Part shown: positions 41,705 to 46,287 of the stretch, one piece after another | Layout: every line of letters begins with the position of its first letter | Position numbering within the stretch: position 1 is the stretch's first letter | Assembly (NCBI GenBank): GCA_002384855.1 | Contig: DGBP01000073.1 | Span: 1 to 46,287, forward strand | Length of the DNA stretch: 46,287 bases | Direction: 5' to 3' | DNA from: Nocardioidaceae bacterium UBA4001 | Lineage (GTDB): Bacteria; Actinomycetota; Actinomycetes; Propionibacteriales; Nocardioidaceae | Notes under the pieces: model-generated | Database searches by the model: none | Told to the model about the DNA's origin: nothing | What the model saw: the letters and a program-made list of their open reading frames with translations, nothing else | Program-made: the position numbers and the translations under genes

Positions 41705-43338
41705 TGCTGGTCCATGAGGCTGTCGGCCGGGCCCTGGTCGAAGCCGGCGTGCGCCGTGTCTTCGGCGTCGTCGGATCCGGCAACTTCCACGTCACCAACG
41801 CCATGATCGCTGCTGGCGCGGAGTTCGTGGCAGCCCGTCACGAGGGTGGCGCTACGACGATGGCCGACGGTTATGCGCGAACCTCCGGCGAAGTGGCTGC
41901 GGTCAGCGTGCACCAGGGCTGCGGGCTCACGAACGCGATGACCGGTCTCACCGAGGCGGCGAAGAGCCGCACGCCTCTGGTCCTGGTGGCCGCCGAGGTG
42001 ACTCAGCCGCGTTCCAACTTCTACGTCGACCAGGATGCCCTCGCCCGTGCTGTGGGTGCGGTGCCGCTGCGGGTCCACGATCCCGGCGACGCCCTGACGG
42101 TCGCTTACGCCGCGGTGAACACCGCGCTGCATGAGCGGAGGGCCGTATTGCTCAACCTCCCCCTGGACGTGCAGGGCATGGACTTGCCAGGACAGCCGGA
42201 GCGACCGGCATTGCCGAAGGCCGAACCACTCCTGCCTTCCACCGCCGACGTCGAGACGCTCGCCAAGCTCCTGTCCCAGGCGAAGCGTCCGGTGTTCGTA
42301 GCAGGGCGCGGCGCCCGCAGCCGCACGGCCCGCGTCGCTCTGGTCACACTCGCCGACCAGTGCGGTGCCCTCCTCGCCACGTCGGCGGTGGCGAAGGGAC
42401 TGTTTCGGGATCACCCCTGGTCGCTCGACGTCTCTGGTGGCTTCTCCTCGCCGTCGGCCGCTGCTCTGATCCGTGGGGCCGATCTCATCGTCGGGTGGGG
42501 GTGCGCACTGAACATGTGGACGATGCGGCACGGTCGGCTGATCGCTCCCGATGCCGTGGTCGTCCAGGTCGACGACGACCAAGATGCACTCGGCGCCCAC
42601 CGGAAGATCACGCACGGCGTCGTCGGTGACGTGGCGTTGAGCGTGCAGAGGGTGAGCGAACGTCTCTCCGGCGCACGCCAGGGCTACCGCACCGGCGAGG
42701 TCCGACAGCGGCTCGACGCGGGCGTCCGGTGGCGCGACGTCGCGTTCACAGATACCGGCGACGCCGACCGGATCGATCCCAGGACGCTGTCGATCGCTCT
42801 CGACGACCTACTGCCAGCGGAGCGCGTCGTATCGGTGGACTCGGGCAACTTCATGGGCTACCCGAGCATGTACCTGTCGGTTCCCGACGAGCAGGGGTTC
42901 TGCTTCACCCAGGCGTTCCAGTCGATCGGGCTTGGCCTGGCCACCGCGATCGGCGCTGCCCTTGCCCGACCGGACCGACTCCCGGTGGCGGCCCTCGGTG
43001 ACGGTGGAGCGCTGATGGGAGTCGCTGAACTCGAGACCGTGGTCCGACTTGGTCTGGGCATGGTCGTGGTCGTCTACGACGACGAGGCGTACGGCGCCGA
43101 AGTACATCACTTTGCCGACGCCGGCGAGCCGCTGGACACCGTCAGGTTCCCGCCCACCGACATCGCTGCCATCGCCCGTGGCTTCGGGTTCGACTCGTGC
43201 ATGGTGCGTTCCGTGGACGACCTCGAACCACTGCGCGTATGGCTGGACGGGGAACGATCACACCCCTTCCTCGTCGACGCCAAGGTTGTGAAGGACGAAC
43301 CCTCATGGTGGCTCGAGGAGGCCTTCCGCGGCCACTGA
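41704..43338 (+). CDS. ThDP-dependent 2-oxo acid decarboxylase-like enzyme
   Basis: 544 residues; its ATG overlaps the TGA of the hydrolase gene. N-terminal Pyr domain with catalytic Glu47 (ARHEGGA), central domain, and PP domain with GDGGALMGVAELETV and VVYDDEAYG. His70 (SVHQGCG) and Ser25 (VVGSGN) align with His70 and Ser26 of benzoylformate decarboxylase, whereas acetolactate synthases have Thr-Ser-Gly-Pro here; the counterpart of its His281 is not seen. Isatinate is 2-aminobenzoylformate, so decarboxylation toward 2-aminobenzaldehyde or anthranilate fits. An acetolactate-synthase-like function is the alternative. Confidence 0.87.
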   Translation: MLVHEAVGRALVEAGVRRVFGVVGSGNFHVTNAMIAAGAEFVAARHEGGATTMADGYARTSGEVAAVSVHQGCGLTNAMTGLTEAAKSRTPLVLVAAEVTQPRSNFYVDQDALARAVGAVPLRVHDPGDALTVAYAAVNTALHERRAVLLNLPLDVQGMDLPGQPERPALPKAEPLLPSTADVETLAKLLSQAKRPVFVAGRGARSRTARVALVTLADQCGALLATSAVAKGLFRDHPWSLDVSGGFSSPSAAALIRGADLIVGWGCALNMWTMRHGRLIAPDAVVVQVDDDQDALGAHRKITHGVVGDVALSVQRVSERLSGARQGYRTGEVRQRLDAGVRWRDVAFTDTGDADRIDPRTLSIALDDLLPAERVVSVDSGNFMGYPSMYLSVPDEQGFCFTQAFQSIGLGLATAIGAALARPDRLPVAALGDGGALMGVAELETVVRLGLGMVVVVYDDEAYGAEVHHFADAGEPLDTVRFPPTDIAAIARGFGFDSCMVRSVDDLEPLRVWLDGERSHPFLVDAKVVKDEPSWWLEEAFRGH

Positions 43339-43615
43339 ACGATCTCACGTCAACGTCGCATTGCGTGACGGCGTTGACTCCCCAACTCGGAAGCCGCGGA
43401 AGACTCGAGTCGTCAACAGGGGAGAGCCAGAAGGGCAAGGAGTCCACGATCCCCCGGGGGACTGTCCTCGGCTCCAGTTGATCGTTCGAGCAGCTGCCAC
43501 GTCATGGGCGCGTGCCAGCTACTGAGCGGATGGATGCCGAACGCGAGCATCTAGATCTTGAGCATCTGGCTCGACCCCGGCGGCGGGTTCGCGTCCGACG
43601 CCCCGGGCCGCAGGT
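43339..43615. other. intergenic region between convergent genes
   Basis: This region separates the ThDP enzyme gene from the convergent DUF3830 gene. It holds the 12-bp palindrome TCCCCCGGGGGA (43450-43461), without a loop. A minus-strand frame ends NPPPGSSQMLKI at 43551 and looks slightly protein-like, but is too short to assign. No terminator with a proper stem-loop was found. Confidence 0.4.
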
Positions 43616-44128
43616 TCAATCGGGAGGACTCGCCGCTTGCGCGAAGGTAAGTGTCTCCCCACGCGCGCCGCTCATCCAGATGTCCTGGCAGGCCGCCGCC
43701 ATCTCGTCGAGCCCTCTGACCACCGTGGCGAATACGTTCCCCGGGACCCACCCCTGGTCACCGTTGATCAGCAGGTTGTTGCGACCGTAGAAGAGAGCCA
43801 AGTCCACGATTCGGCGCATCTGCCGGATCTCGCCGGCCGCTTCGTAGCCGTAGGCCGGGTTGCCGAGGTCGTCCGAGTCGAACGAGAAGTAGCACAAATC
43901 ACCCGGGATCGGCGTGACCGTGGTGTTCTCCTTGCCGGGATCGATGTCGGCGAAGGCGGGCACCAGGTGGTAGATCTCGTTGCGCGCGTACTTCCCGTGG
44001 AACACCTGCGAGGACAGCGGCAGCGCGTCCCACACGGCACGACACGTGCGCGGCGCCTCGTCGTCGAGCAGTCGGGCGATGCACTGCACCTGTCGCTGCT
44101 CCAGCGTGACACTGATGAATCGCGGCAT
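43616..44128 (-). CDS. DUF3830-family protein, cyclophilin-like fold
   Basis: 170 residues. CIARLLDDEAPRTCRAVWDALP near the N-terminus, KYARNEIYHLVP, then VTPIPGDLCYF, and DLALFYGRNNLL with GWVPGNVFATVV near the C-terminus match DUF3830, predicted to fold like cyclophilins. These proteins are often encoded next to amidases and hydantoinase-like enzymes, as here. No catalytic role is established. It follows the amidase gene by about 30 bases and is probably co-transcribed. Confidence 0.85.
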   Translation of the reverse strand: MPRFISVTLEQRQVQCIARLLDDEAPRTCRAVWDALPLSSQVFHGKYARNEIYHLVPAFADIDPGKENTTVTPIPGDLCYFSFDSDDLGNPAYGYEAAGEIRQMRRIVDLALFYGRNNLLINGDQGWVPGNVFATVVRGLDEMAAACQDIWMSGARGETLTFAQAASPPD

Positions 44129-44159
44129 GGTCCCTCCGGGCCGGTTGTTGGTGGTCAGA

Positions 44160-45581
44160 TCAAGGCCGCGCCTCCGCTGAGCCGGTCACGGTGGGCGGGC
44201 GGTCATTCCAGTCGGTGGCTTGCTCGTACGTGTGGCCGGCACGGAGGACGAGGGCATCGCTGTGCCGAGGGCCCACTACCTGCAACCCCACTGGAAGCCC
44301 TGCGGTCGGGAAGCCACAGGGCACGCTGAGCGCCGGCTGCTGTGTCATGTTGAACGGATAGGTGTATGGCGTCCAGGTGGTCCACAGCTGGGACGGCCAC
44401 GCGTCGGGGGCGGAGCACCCGAGGGGGAACGCCGGGATCGGCATGGTTGGCGTGAGGAGCAAGTCGTAGTCCTCGTGGAACCTGCCCATGTGTGCTCCGA
44501 GCGCCATGCGCACCGCCACGGCATCGAGATAGTCCGACGCGCTGTACGTCGCGCCCTCCTCGGCCGCGGCCCGGAGGCCGGGATCGACGCGCGAAAGTGC
44601 CGACTCTCCATACTGCTCGAGGACCTTCGCTGCGCCGGCGAACCACAGCACCTTGAACGCCACTTCCGGGTCCTCGAAGCCCGGATCGACCTCGGTCACC
44701 TCGGCGCCCGCCCCAACGAGCACGGAAACCGCCGACCGGACGAGCGCCTCCACCTCGGGATCGTTGGTACCGAAGCCGAGCGTGGCTGAGAAGGCGATGC
44801 GGAGCCCGGCGACACCCTCGTCGAGGCCGTCCTGGAACGACCTCGGCGGCATGGGCATCGCCGACCAGTCGCGAGCGTCGTACCCGGAGATGACATCGAG
44901 CAGGAAGGCGGCGTCCCGCACGGTGCGCGTCATCGGTCCGGCGTGGGCGAGGGTGCCGAACGGGCTCGCAGGCCAGAGGGGTACGACGCCGTAGGTGGGC
45001 TTCAGAGCCACCGTTCCGGTGAACGCAGCCGGGATGCGCACGGACCCGCCCCCGTCGGTGCCGATGGACCACGTGCCCATGCCGAGTGCGACGGCCGTCG
45101 CAGAGCCGCCGCTCGATCCGCCCGCGGTCAGCCTCGGGTCCCAGGGGTTCCCGGTTGCACCGAATCGCTCGGAGTCGGTGACGCCTTTCCAGGCGAACTC
45201 CGGCGTCGTGGTCTTCCCGATCAGCACGGCGCCTGTCTCGCGCAGCCGCGCCACGGCCGGTGCGTCCTCCACCCACGGAGCCGACTCGTCGATGAGATGC
45301 GTCCCACGGAGTGTGGGCCAGCCCACGGTCAGGAAGATGTCCTTGATCGAGGTGGGGACACCGTCCGCGGGTCCCAACGGCGTGCCGGCGCGCCACCTCT
45401 GCTCGGACTCCTTCGCCGACTGCAGGGCGCCCTGCTCGTCGGCTCGGACGAACGCGTTCACCAGTCCGTCATACGTCGCGATCGCGTCCAGTGCCGCCCG
45501 GGTTGCCTCGACCGGCGAGATGTCACCACTGGCGTACCCTGCAACGAGGTCAACAGCGCTCGTGCGCGAAAGTCGGCTCAT
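44160..45581 (-). CDS. amidase-signature hydrolase
   Basis: 473 residues. The Ser-cisSer-Lys triad is visible: Lys80 (PTSIKD), cis-Ser156 within TAGGSSGGSA and Ser180 in IGTDGGGSVRIPA. The length and C-terminal NMTQQPALSVPCGF are typical for AtzF/GatA-like and aryl amidases. It hydrolyses an amide to a free acid and ammonia, possibly feeding an aromatic acid to this region; a mandelamide-type substrate is one option. Its ATG overlaps the stop of a truncated dehydrogenase gene as ATGA, so it has lost its native upstream operon and perhaps its promoter. Confidence 0.92.
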   Translation of the reverse strand: MSRLSRTSAVDLVAGYASGDISPVEATRAALDAIATYDGLVNAFVRADEQGALQSAKESEQRWRAGTPLGPADGVPTSIKDIFLTVGWPTLRGTHLIDESAPWVEDAPAVARLRETGAVLIGKTTTPEFAWKGVTDSERFGATGNPWDPRLTAGGSSGGSATAVALGMGTWSIGTDGGGSVRIPAAFTGTVALKPTYGVVPLWPASPFGTLAHAGPMTRTVRDAAFLLDVISGYDARDWSAMPMPPRSFQDGLDEGVAGLRIAFSATLGFGTNDPEVEALVRSAVSVLVGAGAEVTEVDPGFEDPEVAFKVLWFAGAAKVLEQYGESALSRVDPGLRAAAEEGATYSASDYLDAVAVRMALGAHMGRFHEDYDLLLTPTMPIPAFPLGCSAPDAWPSQLWTTWTPYTYPFNMTQQPALSVPCGFPTAGLPVGLQVVGPRHSDALVLRAGHTYEQATDWNDRPPTVTGSAEARP

Positions 45582-45697
45582 GTCGTCTCCTGGTGTGCAA
45601 CGGTCTCAGTCGTGACGAAGCCGACCGTCTTGTCGACGACGTTGACCATGGGTTCTCCGTCGAGCCAGCGCAGGGCGTTCTCGAGCGCGGTACGGAC
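45578..45697 (-). pseudogene. 3' fragment of a 2-hydroxyacid dehydrogenase gene
   Basis: One minus-strand frame reads TALENALRWLDGEP followed by MVNVVDK and ends at TGA 45578-45580, overlapping the amidase ATG. This is the C-terminal helix and NVVD tail of NAD-dependent D-2-hydroxyacid dehydrogenases (SerA-like). Upstream of about 45697 the frame loses similarity where plus-strand transporter sequence begins. The gene was cut off by a rearrangement; only about 40 residues remain. Confidence 0.6.
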
Positions 45698-46287
45698 TGG
45701 TGAAGGTACTGAGTGCAGGCCTGTTGGCACTTGGTGCCCCGACCCCGCTCTACATGTTCAGCTCTGAACTCTGGTGGCTGATGTGCGTCTCGGCTGTGCG
45801 TGGTTTCGGATTTGCCGTGCTGACCGTGAGCGGCTCCACCCTGACCGTTCGCATCGCTCCCCCCCGGTCAGCGGGGGGAAGCCCTGGGCGCATACGGGCT
45901 CGCCGTAGCCGTGCCGAACCTGATCGCGGTGCCCTGGGCGTCGCCTTGACCCTGGATGGCAACTTCGCCTGGGTGGCGATGCTTTCCGTGGCCCCGATCC
46001 TCGGCGTGCCGCTGATCATGCGGATGGCCCCGATCGCGACAACCGCATCGGACATGCGTTCCGGGACGAAGACCCGGCGGGATGTGATCTCTGCGGCAGG
46101 TCCGTCGCTCGTCCTTTTTGCAGTCACAGTTGCCGCGGGCGGGTTGGTGACCTTCCTGCCGATTACGCGCCCCGAAGGACTGCTAGCAGCGGCCCTTCTG
46201 TTCACCTTCGGCTTGACGGGAGCGTTGGCTCGATGGGGCATAGGCATCTGGGAAGACCGCTCCGGGGAGAGTCCCGCCGGGTGGTGT
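45685..46287 (+). pseudogene. 5'-truncated, frame-scrambled MFS transporter gene
   Basis: Plus-strand translation from about 45685 reads ARYGLVKVLSAGLLALG and SELWWLMCVSAVRGFGFAVLTVSGS in one frame, as in MFS drug/sugar permeases from just after motif A through TM3-TM5. At a run of seven C (45859-45865) similarity moves to another frame (GQRGEALGAYGLAVAVPNL), which hits TGA at 45947, and then returns to the first frame (LDGNFAWVAMLSVAPILGVP). The first ~70-80 residues are missing and the gene runs off the right edge. It is a pseudogene, or the shifts are sequencing errors in a gene truncated anyway. Confidence 0.7.

Noticed and set aside
40934..45581. Mandelamide to benzaldehyde pathway (amidase, hydroxyacid dehydrogenase, benzoylformate decarboxylase)
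   Set aside because: Possible in principle, but the dehydrogenase is only a fragment, the two gene pairs are on opposite strands, and the isatin reading also explains the cyclase-family hydrolase. Kept only as an alternative.

Overview
This 46.3 kb window is high-GC DNA with GTG/ATG starts, ATGA-coupled genes, a 7Fe ferredoxin of the actinobacterial type and two PaaX-family regulators. It most likely comes from an actinobacterium, possibly Nocardioidaceae; the family-level guess is weak. Nearly all of it is a catabolic region for aromatic acids activated as CoA thioesters.

Layout. 1-790 is a gene-poor left edge with the 3' part of a tRNA-Tyr-like gene, a probable IS481-type remnant, a strong hairpin and a GC-rich tandem repeat. 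791-3237 holds two hotdog thioesterases, one unknown protein and a GNAT-like protein. 3349-7978 encodes a complete branched-chain-type ABC importer (substrate-binding protein, two permeases, two ATPases), probably for an aromatic acid. 8085-18523 is the aerobic benzoyl-CoA (box) pathway: SDR, BoxD-type aldehyde dehydrogenase, BoxB epoxidase, GNAT and PaaX on the opposite strand, BoxC, benzoate-CoA ligase, and a ferredoxin reductase plus ferredoxin that seem to replace the fused BoxA reductase. 18533-24130 adds an amidohydrolase, a small conserved protein, a shortened salicylyl-CoA-hydroxylase-like flavoprotein, a salicylate/DHB-type adenylating ligase and an SDR.

24089-33855 (minus strand) is a tightly coupled operon: full-length monooxygenase/OYE fusion (2-aminobenzoyl-CoA or salicylyl-CoA type), ADP-forming acyl-CoA synthetase, AMP-forming ligase, acyl-CoA mutase large subunit, BenE transporter and probably a GNAT protein. 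33937-40570 supplies the rest of an apparent anthranilate-CoA route: 2-aminobenzoate-CoA ligase, SDRs, a second PaaX regulator, a Rid-family protein, a thiolase and a MenB/BadI-type crotonase. Divergent promoters in this part share a short operator-like motif.

40934-43338 encodes a cyclase-family hydrolase with isatin-hydrolase-like features, overlapping a ThDP decarboxylase with benzoylformate-decarboxylase-like active-site residues. Together they could feed isatin through isatinate into the anthranilate branch. 43616-45581 (minus) has a DUF3830 protein and an amidase. The right edge is a scar where the 3' end of a 2-hydroxyacid dehydrogenase gene abuts a 5'-truncated, frame-scrambled MFS transporter that runs off the window.

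Overall the window reads as a funnel: isatin or amide precursors to anthranilate, plus benzoate and perhaps salicylate, each converted to a CoA thioester, oxygenated or reduced, ring-opened and sent to beta-oxidation. Substrate assignments beyond the box enzymes and the 2-aminobenzoate-CoA ligase are inference.
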